A DNA stretch of 25,419 nucleotides. Source: JBBSEZ01 sp038239195. GTDB lineage: Bacteria > Planctomycetota > Planctomycetia > Gemmatales > Gemmataceae. Each line of letters starts with the position of its first letter. The first letter of the stretch is position 1. Location: contig JBBSEZ010000098.1 of the NCBI GenBank assembly GCA_038239195.1, forward strand, positions 1 to 25,419, read 5' to 3'. The position numbers were made by a program, and so were the translations under genes. This document shows positions 6,701 through 14,260 of this stretch, piece after piece. A model generated the notes under the pieces. It ran no database searches and was not told the origin of the DNA. It worked only from the letters and a program-made list of their open reading frames with translations.

Positions 6701-8795
6701 CGCGCTGGCGGCCCTGGCCTCGGGCGGGCGCCGGGCCCTCGTGCTGGAGCAGAAGAGCCCGCTCCGGTATCAGGCGTTCCCCGCCGCCATGCAGACGGCC
6801 ACCAACGAGGGCCGCATCGCCTTCGCCGAGGACCTGACCCACCCCGCCTTCCGGGGCCTTCTTCAGAAAGACTTCTTCACCTGGTCGCCCGGCGAGGTTG
6901 TCTACCGCAACGCCTACCTCAAGCCGACGCGCGGCGCCAAATCGCTCGTGCAGTGCGACGAACTGCTGCGCAACTCCCCTCTCGTCGAGGTGCCGGTCGG
7001 CGACGGGCTGTTGCTGCTGAGCCAGCTCGCCGTCGCCGAGGCGCTGCCGACCAACGCCGTCGCCCAACAACTCTTGCTCAACCTCCTCGACTATGGCGCC
7101 ACCTACAAGCTCGAGCATCGCTCCGTGGCCGCGGCCGTGGGGGGCGATCCGCAACTCGTCAAGGCGCTCGACGCGGTCGGTCTGCGCTACACGAAGGCCG
7201 GCGACGCGCTCGAGGCCCTGAACGTGAAGGGCGCCAAGATCGCGGTGATCCACGCGACGCCGGCCAACCTGAAACTGCTCGCCGACAATCCGGCCAAGGT
7301 GGCTCAGTTCACGAAGGGCGGGGGCTGGATCGTCTTCAACGGCCTGACTCCCGCAGGGCTGGCGTCGTACAACAAGGTCGTCGGCTTCGAGCACCTGATC
7401 CGCCCGTTCGGCCGGGAGCGCGTGACGTTCCCGCCGCGCAAGAGCCCGCTGACCGCGGGCCTCTCGACGAGCGACGTGGTGCTCTACTCGTCCAAGCAGA
7501 TCTTCCCCTGGCAGTCGGGCAACTACGTCGCCTCGGACGTCTTCAGTTACGCGGTCGATTACGACGAGGTGGCGGCGTTCGCCCAGTTCCCCAACGACTT
7601 CCTCCGCAACCTCGTGGGCGGGTTTGTCTCGGCCGACGGCTGGCCCTACATCGTCAACGTTCCCGCCCCCGAGAAGCCGCCGCTCGACTGGGTGTTGCGG
7701 TTCCCGAAAGAGCAGGAGTTTCGCGAGTTGCAATGGACGGGCAACACCTTCTACTATCCCGTGACGAAGGTGTCGCTGCTCTTCGATGGCAAGGACGAGG
7801 TGACGTTCGCCACCAAGCCGAACAACGACGCCCAGACGTTCGCCGTGGGCCCGCCCCGGAAGGGCAAGAACGTGACCGTGCGCCTGGCCGAGTGGACGAA
7901 GGTGCCGGGCAAGGCACCCGTGACGGGGGCCGACAACCTCAAGCTGTTCGCGAAGCGGCCGCCGGACTTCTACGAGAAGGTCAGGCCGATGCTGAACGTC
8001 GGGGCGATGATGGAGTACCCGCGCGGCCCCGGCGGGATCGTCTTGTGCAACCTCCTCTTCAAGGAGAAGGAGGAGGTGCCGGAGAACGCCGGGAAGAAGC
8101 GCACCATCTTCGCCGCCGTGCTGCGCAACCTCAAGGCGCCGTTCGCCGAGGGCAAGACGGTGATCGCAGGGGCGAGGCTGAACTACCAGCCAGTGGACCT
8201 GTCGAAGCAGGCCAACCAGTTCCGCGGCGAGAAAGGCTGGTTCGGCGACAAGAAGTTCACCTTCAAGGACCTCCCAACGGGTAAGCAGACGTTCGCGGGC
8301 GTGCCGTTCACGGTCTACGACTTCCCGACCTCGCCGGTGCCAACGGTGGTCATGCTGGGCGGGCCAGGCGTGCCGAACAAGCTGGCGGAGCAGGTGCGCG
8401 GCATCCCCGTGAACCGCAAGGCGGACGCGCTGTTCTTCCTGCACGCCGCCCGCATCGACCGGCGGCGCAGCGCCGACGAGGTGAAGAAGGGCCAGCAGTT
8501 CGAGCTGTTCCGCTACGTGGTCCACTACGCCGACGGCAAGACGGCCGACGTGCCGGTACATGCGGAGACCGACGTGGAGGAGTATCGACAGAAGGCGCCG
8601 GCGGCGATCCCCGGGGCGCAGGTGGCATGGGTGAGGCCGTACGAGGGGACGGAACAGTCGGCAGTGGCGTACGCGAAGCAGTGGAACAACCCCCGGCCGG
8701 GGGTGGCGATCGAGGCGATCGACGTCGTGTATGGGAAGGGGCGGTACGGGGTGCCGGCGGTGCTGGCGATCGCGACGGCGACCGCGGAGCGGTGA
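3786..8795 (+). CDS. Very large secreted glycoside hydrolase, family 2-like
   Basis: The 1669-residue protein probably hydrolyses beta-linked sugars (galactosidase, mannosidase or glucuronidase type) outside the cytoplasm. A signal peptide (MRSLLPFAALLAVAVCA, cut after LRA) is followed by a beta-sandwich, CBM-like segment (about 25-195). The GH2 sugar-binding jelly roll comes next (about 215-370, with LWYRTRVHVP and NTTVYVNGTYCGF), then an Ig-like domain (about 410-530). The TIM barrel covers about 530-800. The motif WSIENEW places the likely acid/base at Glu638, and FIGEEL places the likely nucleophile at Glu732 or Glu733. About 870 further residues have no clear family: one part (about 910-1000, DLLVFDP...VLVIGKDAL) looks like an alpha/beta, glutamine-amidotransferase-like fold, and the rest looks beta-rich. 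Typical GH2 enzymes are 600-1100 residues, so the C-terminal half is unusual. Stop TGA. The substrate cannot be read from the sequence. Confidence 0.8.
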   Translation: MRSLLPFAALLAVAVCAPGLRAQDYAWIEGEKPAAINFKANLGGWGNKQFLSGDKWLQIAIDEGKVDKDMPAEGIVMKYAFTLKKAGKHEVWNRLGYEFARSPFEWRIDAGAWRAVKPDDLTTDLMELAFFTEVAWLKMGEQELTAGAHAIEVRLPKVKDKAGKYGRVLYACDAICIHRGPFHPHSKYKPGEDGRTKADELATKHVFRLPDAASPSARTSVALKGTWEVARHDEQLPGETAAPIKELPKHPRWSAIPVPGDRNTLRPDLIFAHRLWYRTRVHVPAALAGRSFHLVFPQNNLNTTVYVNGTYCGFNKSPFARFTIDVTKGVKPGDNEVWVGIKDAWYGYSASPKDPMKLRRRFNLPLKFSHDGFQDLAYPIWNQFQSGILVTPEFVAAGPAYARDVFCKPSVARKELAVEVIVANPSGKEVTGEVVCVAVNAKTGKAEKPLPARAFTLGAGKEKVLQLSGKWPDPKLWWPDEPNLYRLRATVRIGGKAVDVSETAFGFREWTIDGKDFKLNGIPWHGWADTHTHPTKEEWLTFYRKTNQKFMRFWGTTWMGMSPDEGLDFFDKSGVVVRRSGILDGEAIGYLAVENDPELKKESPIKMDLMRNWRDQMVAQVKGERNHPSVMIWSIENEWLYINCINLYGGLMDQFEAEVTKTSDAVRAVDPTRPTMTDGGGATKANTLPVHGDHYTTGNFPLYPALAYSPNPTGGGRGRWVWDQKRPRFIGEELFAQGHNPTFSYFGGEEVFIGQVRTRPTIGLVVRMLTEGYRWWGCGAVHFWQMQDVAEGQYDSNAPRAVFCRQWDWSFGSGQKVRRTFGIFNDTRFDDPISFIWTLNVAGKKVAGKTTVHKIAPGRDEKFDVEIDMPKVGKRQEGELVLTLAVEGKEVFKSVKPVSVLNNDPRQAKPAGLAALKGTDLLVFDPQGAVVAFLTERGLPFTKVASLDKVPATGKVLVIGKDALTPAQSASSALAALASGGRRALVLEQKSPLRYQAFPAAMQTATNEGRIAFAEDLTHPAFRGLLQKDFFTWSPGEVVYRNAYLKPTRGAKSLVQCDELLRNSPLVEVPVGDGLLLLSQLAVAEALPTNAVAQQLLLNLLDYGATYKLEHRSVAAAVGGDPQLVKALDAVGLRYTKAGDALEALNVKGAKIAVIHATPANLKLLADNPAKVAQFTKGGGWIVFNGLTPAGLASYNKVVGFEHLIRPFGRERVTFPPRKSPLTAGLSTSDVVLYSSKQIFPWQSGNYVASDVFSYAVDYDEVAAFAQFPNDFLRNLVGGFVSADGWPYIVNVPAPEKPPLDWVLRFPKEQEFRELQWTGNTFYYPVTKVSLLFDGKDEVTFATKPNNDAQTFAVGPPRKGKNVTVRLAEWTKVPGKAPVTGADNLKLFAKRPPDFYEKVRPMLNVGAMMEYPRGPGGIVLCNLLFKEKEEVPENAGKKRTIFAAVLRNLKAPFAEGKTVIAGARLNYQPVDLSKQANQFRGEKGWFGDKKFTFKDLPTGKQTFAGVPFTVYDFPTSPVPTVVMLGGPGVPNKLAEQVRGIPVNRKADALFFLHAARIDRRRSADEVKKGQQFELFRYVVHYADGKTADVPVHAETDVEEYRQKAPAAIPGAQVAWVRPYEGTEQSAVAYAKQWNNPRPGVAIEAIDVVYGKGRYGVPAVLAIATATAER

Positions 8796-8821
8796 CCAAC
8801 GCCACGATCGCCCGCCCGCGC

Positions 8822-8851
8822 TTGCCTGCCAGACCGTGCCTCTGTTAGGAT
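8822..8851 (+). promoter_or_regulatory. Putative promoter of the DUF433/PIN-like pair
   Basis: TTGCCT at 8822-8827 and TAGGAT at 8846-8851 are 18 bases apart, each matching 4 of 6 consensus positions. They lie in the 93-base gap after the GH2 stop and 37 bases before the DUF433 ATG, so the pair could be expressed independently of GH2. Confidence 0.4.
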
Positions 8852-8888
8852 GCGTGGGGTGGGAACGGGCCCCGGGCGGAGGACGGAA

Positions 8889-9308
8889 ATGGCGACCGAC
8901 CTGATCCACGACCGGGGCCGCGGGCCGGAGATCGCCGGGACGCGGATCACCGTCTACAACCTGCTTCCGCACTTCCTCGACCCGACCGCGACCGAGGCGT
9001 CCATCTGCCGGACGTACGAGCTGGCCCCGGAGCAGGTCGCGGCTGCGCGGGCGTACGTACTGAACAACCCGGAGACGGTCCTGGCCGAACACCTCCAGAT
9101 CGAGGCGCGGATGGCCGCCGGCAACCCCCCGCAGGTGACCGAGCAAGCGAAGAAGGCCCACGCCGCGTTTCTGAGCTTCAAGAAATGGCTCACCGAGCGC
9201 CAGCAGGCGGAGGCGACCTCGGAAAACGGCCGAGACGACTCGACCCGCTTCCCGACGTTCCGCGAATGGCTTGCCGCACGAGGGCCCCGGCCCGTCGAGG
9301 GGCCCTGA
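8889..9308 (+). CDS. DUF433-family protein, probable antitoxin
   Basis: This 139-residue protein carries a DUF433 domain at about residues 10-75: the signature GPEIAGTRITVYNLLPHF followed by the helix-turn-helix-like stretch ICRTYELAPEQVAAARAYVLNNP. DUF433 proteins are small DNA-binding proteins usually paired with a DUF5615/PIN-like partner and regarded as VapB-like antitoxins. Here that partner follows directly, starting one base after the TGA. The C-terminal 60 residues are an extension beyond the usual 70-115-residue length and end with FPTFREWLAARGPRP, possibly the toxin-binding part (inference). The ATG at 8889 is preceded by GGAGGACGGAA, a strong ribosome binding site, which decides against the in-frame start at 8850. 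Confidence 0.78.
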   Translation: MATDLIHDRGRGPEIAGTRITVYNLLPHFLDPTATEASICRTYELAPEQVAAARAYVLNNPETVLAEHLQIEARMAAGNPPQVTEQAKKAHAAFLSFKKWLTERQQAEATSENGRDDSTRFPTFREWLAARGPRPVEGP

Positions 9309-9309
9309 C

Positions 9310-9825
9310 GTGCGCGGGCTCTTGGCGGACGTCAACGTTCAGGGCCATCTGCCGTACCTTCGCCACCTGCTCGACACGCTCGATCTGTGGCCCGTCCTCG
9401 CCGCGCTCGGGCTCGACCTCGCGACGTTTCCCGACGTCCAGCTCCCACGCGACCTCGATGACCGATCCCTTTGGGCCTACTGTCAGCAGGAGGCGTGGGT
9501 GTTGTTCACCGAGGACCGAAATCACGACGGCCCCGACTCACTCCACGCTACACTCGCGAGCTCCTGGCGGACGGGCCACCTTCCTGTCTTGACGCTCTCG
9601 AACAAGGGGAAGTTCGAGCACAGCCGGGCGTACGCCGAACGGGTGGCGATCGACGTGGCGGAGTCGCTCTTCGCTTGCGCCCAGGGGGAATGCCGCGACC
9701 TGGCTCGCATCTATCTTCCGCCTCCGCGATCGCATGCGCTTGCCGGCCGGTCAAGGTCGGATCTTTGGCCACGGAAGAGACAAGGAGGCTGCGTATCAGA
9801 CTCGGCGACTCAGGCGGCGCGGTAA
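9310..9825 (+). CDS. PIN-like (DUF5615-type) protein, probable toxin partner
   Basis: The predicted 171-residue protein begins at a GTG one base after the DUF433 stop, a spacing typical of translational coupling. Its start, RGLLADVNVQGHLPYLRHLL, matches the opening strand of DUF5615/Mut7-C-like PIN nucleases (LLDENL pattern, acidic residue Asp7). VLFTEDRNHDG at about 69-79 matches the second acidic cluster (usually TxDxDF). Members of this family are thought to be RNases in VapC-like modules. The protein is longer than the usual 110-120 residues, and the last 30 residues after LPPPRSHAL are basic and low in structure, perhaps an accidental extension. Stop TAA, followed by the palindrome at 9882-9932. 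The toxin role is inferred from family and pairing and has not been shown. Confidence 0.65.
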   Translation: MRGLLADVNVQGHLPYLRHLLDTLDLWPVLAALGLDLATFPDVQLPRDLDDRSLWAYCQQEAWVLFTEDRNHDGPDSLHATLASSWRTGHLPVLTLSNKGKFEHSRAYAERVAIDVAESLFACAQGECRDLARIYLPPPRSHALAGRSRSDLWPRKRQGGCVSDSATQAAR

Positions 9826-9881
9826 GCGAAATCTGGGAAGTTCGCGCGGGTGCGAGGGGCCAAAGGTCCGGGAGCGCGGAT

Positions 9882-9932
9882 CGCCAAGCCGCAAGCGGCG
9901 GTCCCCGGCGCGGTTCCGCTTGCGGCTTGGCG
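9882..9932. terminator. Perfect 17-bp palindrome, bidirectional terminator candidate
   Basis: The arms 9882-9898 and 9916-9932 (CGCCAAGCCGCAAGCGG and its exact complement) flank a 17-base loop. It lies between two convergent genes, 56 bases after the PIN-like stop and 4 bases from the GH44 stop. It can fold in transcripts from either strand. No long T-tract follows. Its arm sequence may belong to a dispersed planctomycete intergenic repeat. Confidence 0.6.
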
Positions 9933-9936
9933 TGTG

Positions 9937-12123
9937 CTATTTCCGCGCCGGCGCAACCACCAACATGCTCGCCGACGCCGCCGGCACTGTCAGCGCCACC
10001 CTCCCCCCCACCGAGCGCGCCGCGCCCGTCACCTCGACAACCTTTTCCCCGCTGTCCTGGTCGAAGCGCCACGTGCGCAGCGCGCCCTCCACCTTGCCCA
10101 GTTCCAGCGCGAGCTGGCACGCCCCGCTCAGGGACTTGTTGACCACAACGACCGTCACCGCCCCATCGCCCGAGCGCCGGGCGGCGAAGACGGACAGGTT
10201 GGCGTGGTTGCTCTCGGCCGGCAGGAACTGGTCGCCGAACTTGCCTCCCTTGCCGTCGTAACTGCGGAACAATTGCCAGGCCAGCTCCTGGCTGCCCTCC
10301 GGCGTATGCCAGATAAACGCGAGGTCAATCCGCTCGCGCGCCAGCACGCCGAACGCCTCGGCCTGGGCCAGCCCGCCCGTGACGTTGTCGCCGCCGCCGA
10401 AGTTATACTCTCCCAGGCAAACCTCCATCCCCGGGTTGTGCTTGGCGATCCAGCCCTTCACGCGCGGCAGCAGGGCCACGGGAGCTTTCTCGACGTTCCG
10501 AATCCACGACTCCTGCGCGTACTTCTCGTCCCACAGGTCGCGCGTGCTCCGCAGCCGCAGCTCGTTCAGGCCCACCTCCATCCCCTTTCCCAGGTAGGGC
10601 CCCTGGCCCTTGAACTGCGCCTGCGGATACCAGTGGACGTCGAGCACGTCCACGAGGGCCTTGCCCTTCTCGCGCTTGTAATCGCCGCACTTCTTGATGA
10701 ACCACTCGCACAGGGGCACCTTCCCGTGCTTGTTGAAGTCCGGCTTGGTGCGGTAGTTGTCGTCCCCGGCGTCGGCGGCGGAGTAGTAGAGGTCCATCCA
10801 GCCCCACGAGCAGAAGCCTGCCACCTTGGCCGACGGGTCGGCCTTCTTGATCGCCTCGGCGTAGCGCACCGTCCGATCCCAGAGTCGATCATAAGTGAGA
10901 GGCTTGGGGAAAACGTCGCGGTGCGTCGCGTGCCAAAGCATCGGCTCGTTGTCGAGCGCCCAGTACTTGACGCCTGCCCGTTTGCCGTCTGCCCTCCCCG
11001 CGTGCTTGACCACGAAGCGCACCGCCTCGCCGACGAACTCGGGCGGAGCGGGGACCGACGTGTCGCGCGGGTCGTTGCCGGTGACGTGACTGCCATCCGC
11101 CCCAACGCCGTTGCCGACGTCGGCGTGCCCGGGCTCGTGGCCGCGCTGCTTGCCGTACTTCTTGACCGAGAAGCCGTAGCTATGATCGTCCTTGGCCACC
11201 CAGCCGGTCATCGGCACCGTTTGGTAGGTGGTGGCGCCGAAGGCCTGGTTGTCGCGGACGTGCTTCAGGTAGCCGCTGTCTTCGAGCCGCGCGCTGAGTT
11301 TGCCGCGGTTCTTGAAGTACCAGTCGGCGGCGCCGTTGTCCACGTTCAGCTTCCAGTTGAAGCGCGACGAGGGGTTACCGCCCCAGCGCGTGATCGGGAC
11401 AAGGTACTCCTCCAGCTTGGCCCTCGGCAGCCCGCACGTGCCATAGATGCCGTCCTTGATGGCGTGGCCCTTCCCCGGGAGCAGGCGGGCGCTGGCCTTG
11501 TAGCCCGGGCCCGCGGCGAAGCGCGGCGCGGCGACTTTCTCGACGACAAAGGCAATCCGGTCCACGTGAAACGTCGCATTCGGAGCGCCGTTGTGCGAGA
11601 AGTCGATGCCCCAGAGCCGGCGGAGCTGGAGCGGCTTGTTCTGCGTAAACTTTCCCAGGGGCAGCACCACCCGCCGCCAGGTGCCGTCGATGCGGGCCAG
11701 CCCCCCGTCGCCGACGACGGTCAGGGCGTTGCTGGCGCCGGTGCCGGCGCGCTTGACGTTGTCCACGAGGACGACGCTCAGGTTGGCGTTGGCGAACTTC
11801 GTCTCCTGGCGGACGTGGAAGATCAGGGCGGTGTAGGCCGAGGCGTCGTCGCAGGCGTCGGCCGGGAACCACCCCTTCCAGTTGAGCCCGCAGCCGCGCC
11901 AGTCGGTGCCGTCGAAGCGCAACTCCAGCGCCGCGGTCCCTGGCGTCATGCCGGCGCCTTTGCGGACTTGCAGGTGCCCCTTCGGCCCCATCTTCGCCCA
12001 CGTCGATCCGGCCGGCTTCGCCCCGCTCCAGACGACCAACTCGCTGGGCGGCGCAGGGGTCGCCCCACCCACCAGCGCCAGCACCAACAAGGCCGCGCTC
12101 ATCCCCGCGCCAATTGCTCGCAT
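9937..12123 (-). CDS. Secreted glycoside hydrolase family 44 (endo-beta-1,4-glucanase/xyloglucanase)
   Basis: The 728-residue protein probably cuts internal beta-1,4-glucosidic bonds in cellulose or xyloglucan with retention of configuration. The signal peptide MRAIGAGMSAALLVLALVGG (cut near ATP-A) is followed by a beta-sandwich, carbohydrate-binding-like domain (about 25-205). The GH44 barrel comes next. Its hallmarks are ITRWGGNPSSRFNWK (Trp247), YWALDNEPMLWH with the acid/base Glu393, VLDVHWYPQ, and CLGEYNFGG with the nucleophile Glu572. A C-terminal beta domain (about 640-728) ends the protein. The ATG at 12123 follows GAGGAGAG at good spacing; the open frame upstream to 13086 is a shadow of the oxidoreductase gene. 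It starts 23 bases after the oxidoreductase stop, so the two form an operon. The stop is TAG, the only genuine TAG stop in this window, and a palindrome follows immediately. Confidence 0.88.
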   Translation of the reverse strand: MRAIGAGMSAALLVLALVGGATPAPPSELVVWSGAKPAGSTWAKMGPKGHLQVRKGAGMTPGTAALELRFDGTDWRGCGLNWKGWFPADACDDASAYTALIFHVRQETKFANANLSVVLVDNVKRAGTGASNALTVVGDGGLARIDGTWRRVVLPLGKFTQNKPLQLRRLWGIDFSHNGAPNATFHVDRIAFVVEKVAAPRFAAGPGYKASARLLPGKGHAIKDGIYGTCGLPRAKLEEYLVPITRWGGNPSSRFNWKLNVDNGAADWYFKNRGKLSARLEDSGYLKHVRDNQAFGATTYQTVPMTGWVAKDDHSYGFSVKKYGKQRGHEPGHADVGNGVGADGSHVTGNDPRDTSVPAPPEFVGEAVRFVVKHAGRADGKRAGVKYWALDNEPMLWHATHRDVFPKPLTYDRLWDRTVRYAEAIKKADPSAKVAGFCSWGWMDLYYSAADAGDDNYRTKPDFNKHGKVPLCEWFIKKCGDYKREKGKALVDVLDVHWYPQAQFKGQGPYLGKGMEVGLNELRLRSTRDLWDEKYAQESWIRNVEKAPVALLPRVKGWIAKHNPGMEVCLGEYNFGGGDNVTGGLAQAEAFGVLARERIDLAFIWHTPEGSQELAWQLFRSYDGKGGKFGDQFLPAESNHANLSVFAARRSGDGAVTVVVVNKSLSGACQLALELGKVEGALRTWRFDQDSGEKVVEVTGAARSVGGRVALTVPAASASMLVVAPARK

Positions 12124-12146
12124 GGCTCGCTCTCCTCGTTCCCCGA

Positions 12147-13052
12147 TCACAGGGGCAGTTTCTCGACGCTTCCGTGGTTGGCCCCGCTCTTGTTGGCCGC
12201 CTCGATGAAGGCCATCATCTCCACGGTCACGGCCGGCTCGACCGGCGCCTTCTTCGTCGTGAAGAACGTCACGATCTGCTTGAGCAGGTCGCGGTAGATG
12301 TTGCGCGTGCCCAGCGCGACCGGCTTCACCCCCAGCTCGGTAAAGGCGAGGAAGCCATAGGCGGAGGGGCCTGCCCGCGTGCCGCGCAGGGTCGCCACGC
12401 GCCCGTCGCGCCAGTGGCCGGTGACGACGTCGGCGGCCCGCTCGTGGGCGCAGGTCAGGCGCACGCAGCCGGGCCCCATCAGGGCATAGAGGATTTCGAC
12501 GACGTGGATGCCGTAGTGGTACAGTCCGGGATTGAGCCGGGCGTCCTTCTCGAACAGCGGCGCGGGCCCGTAGGCGACGGCGCCGAGTACCTTGGGGGCA
12601 GGGACCGTGGCCAGGAAGGCGGTCAGCTCCGTGGCATAGCGCAGCGAAGAGGAGCTGAAGACGCCGACCTTCTTGCGGGCGGCGAGGGCGACGATCTTCT
12701 TGGCGTCGGCCGTGCTGCACGCGAACGGCTTGTCGATGAAGCAGGGCACGCCCGCGTCGAGGAAGGGGCGGGCCCGGTCCCAGTGGGCCCCGCCTTCTTG
12801 CGACTCGATCAGCACGCCATCGATACGGCCGAGCAGGTCGGCCGGCCGCGCCACCAGAGGGACGCCGAGCGCTTCCATCTGCTTTTTGATGCCGGGGATG
12901 CGCTCCGGCATGATCTTCGACTCCCCGGGGCATGCGAGGACCACGGTGGCGCCCTCGACCCACTGGTCCTTGGGGGCGCCTTTGCGGTTGAGGCGACGGG
13001 TGAACTCCACGACGTGCGAGGTGTCGAAATCGACGATGCCCAGACGGATCAC
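12147..13052 (-). CDS. Gfo/Idh/MocA-family oxidoreductase
   Basis: This 301-residue NAD(P)-dependent oxidoreductase acts on sugars or related cyclitols; the exact substrate is not readable. The Rossmann part (about 1-125) includes RIDGVLIES and FLDAGVPCFIDKPFAC, where the usual EKP motif is DKP. The catalytic region has LNPGLYHYGIHVVEILYALMG with the conserved GxH pattern. The first strand reads IRLGIVDFDTSHVVEF and lacks the normal GxGxxG nucleotide loop, so cofactor binding may differ from the textbook type. I place the start at GTG 13052, because GGAGGAG sits 6 bases before it; the longer TTG start at 13067 would have this site inside the coding region. It is the first gene of a two-gene unit with GH44, which suggests handling of sugars released from glucans. 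Confidence 0.82.
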   Translation of the reverse strand: MIRLGIVDFDTSHVVEFTRRLNRKGAPKDQWVEGATVVLACPGESKIMPERIPGIKKQMEALGVPLVARPADLLGRIDGVLIESQEGGAHWDRARPFLDAGVPCFIDKPFACSTADAKKIVALAARKKVGVFSSSSLRYATELTAFLATVPAPKVLGAVAYGPAPLFEKDARLNPGLYHYGIHVVEILYALMGPGCVRLTCAHERAADVVTGHWRDGRVATLRGTRAGPSAYGFLAFTELGVKPVALGTRNIYRDLLKQIVTFFTTKKAPVEPAVTVEMMAFIEAANKSGANHGSVEKLPL

Positions 13053-13290
13053 GGTTTGCTCCTCCAAGGCAGGCGACAGACGGCATCGTAAGCGGGGCGC
13101 GCCGGCAAGGGAAGAAGATTACGCTGGTTGGGCGGGGGCCATCCTCGATTCCTCTGGCCTCGAAGGCGTTCCGGGGACTGAATCCCTCTTGTTTTCACCT
13201 GCACCTGTCGATATGTGCGAAAGGCTGTCAGGGCCGATGGCATGCGACTGCCGGGCCCTGGTGTGGGACTTCTTCACGACAGACATACCC

Positions 13291-14214
13291 ATGACCACAA
13301 CTGCCTTCCTCATCTCGCGCGGCCGCGCGTGGCGGAGCGCCAGCCTTCCCGTTCTGCTCGGCTGCCTCTGGCTGGCCGGGCCGACAGTGCCTGCGCGCGC
13401 GCAGGAGTTTTCGGGAATCGACTGGGGCCGCTCTCCCGTCTTGCCGTCCGACCTCAACCCGGCCTTCTTGCTGGCGCCGGGGAGCGCGCCCGGGCCGATC
13501 AATCGCGCCGGGCGGGTGCCGTTGCTGTACTTCCAGCCCGGCTTCCTCAGCGACCCGCTGGGGCTCTCCGACCCCGACGACGTCGCCACCGCTCAGCAGC
13601 CCAAGGCCCTCGACTTCGACGAGGGCGGGGACTGGATCAACATCACGCACGGGCACGACAATCCCTAGTTCGACATCCGCCGGCGCGGCGACCCCGGCGG
13701 CGTCGGCTACTACCGGGTGAACACCCAGGTGCAGCTGTTCGATACCAAAACGACAGCCTGCGCCGTCGCCCTGCGTGCGGTCGCACCGGCAGGCCTCCAG
13801 TACGATGGCTTGCAGGACAGACAGGGATCGACGGTGTTGACGCCGAACTTCTCCATCTTCCACGCGCTGGACGATGGGACGGCCTTCCAGACGTTTGTCG
13901 GGAAGCACCTCCCCGTCGAGCAGTACGGCACGGCGCCCCTGACCACGAACTTGACGTACGGAGTGGCGGTGCAGCGCCCGCTCACAGCCGACGCCAACGA
14001 CGCCCTGCACAACTTCTATCTCTCCATGGGAGCGCTGGGGCAGAATCGCTCGGGGGAAGCCCCCGGCCCTGTGGTCTCCTGGGAGGTGTTGCCCGGCTTC
14101 TCCTGGAAGGTGGCCGAGAACTGCATGCTATCCGGCGCGCTGATCGTGCCCGTCAGCGCCGGTAGCCGCGACAACGCCGGGCGCTGGCAGTTCACCTGCT
14201 CGTTCCAGTTCTGA
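13291..14214 (+). pseudogene. Secreted outer-membrane-type protein gene with one in-frame TAG
   Basis: Read through, the frame encodes about 306 residues. A signal peptide (MTTTAFLISRGRAWRSASLPVLLGCLWLAGPTVPA, cut after ARA) is followed by a mature part rich in alternating beta-strand patterns, ending in WQFTCSFQF. A final Phe is typical of outer-membrane beta-barrels. Codon 126, at 13666-13668, is TAG. The frame continues at once with FDIRRRGDPGGVGYYRVNTQ, with G/C-rich third positions as before, to a TGA at 14212. Translation could restart only at GTG 13717, with no visible ribosome binding site. No Shine-Dalgarno is obvious before the ATG either. The gene looks intact apart from this one codon. 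Nonsense mutation, sequence error (TGG, TAC or CAG to TAG) and amber readthrough are all possible. Confidence 0.7.
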
Positions 14215-14236
14215 ACGGGGGCCGCGCTGCCCCCGT
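14215..14236 (+). terminator. Hairpin directly after the interrupted secreted-protein gene
   Basis: An 8-bp perfect stem (ACGGGGGC / GCCCCCGT) with a 6-base loop begins on the base after the TGA. There is no T-tract. It marks the end of transcription at the downstream stop, which supports the segment beyond the internal TAG being part of the original gene. It also lies 24 bases from the end of the convergent zinc-ribbon gene. Confidence 0.5.
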
Positions 14237-14260
14237 CGCGGCGACTCAACCTCCTTGGTC

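Noticed and set aside
5403..9335. Open frame of 1310 codons on the minus strand
   Set aside because: It lies antisense to the GH2 gene and the DUF433/PIN-like pair. Its composition (Arg, Gly, Leu, His, Asp-Glu runs) is the usual shadow of a high-GC gene, and it shows no domain or signal peptide.
9937..12123. Complete reassignment of TAG to an amino acid
   Set aside because: The GH44 gene ends at TAG after a normal C-terminal beta strand, and a palindrome begins 4 bases later. Reading through would translate that palindrome. TAG therefore still acts as a stop in at least one gene.
13717..14214. The second half of the interrupted gene as an independent GTG-started gene
   Set aside because: No ribosome binding site precedes the GTG, the protein would lack a signal peptide, and coding-like sequence in the same frame fills the gap back to the TAG.
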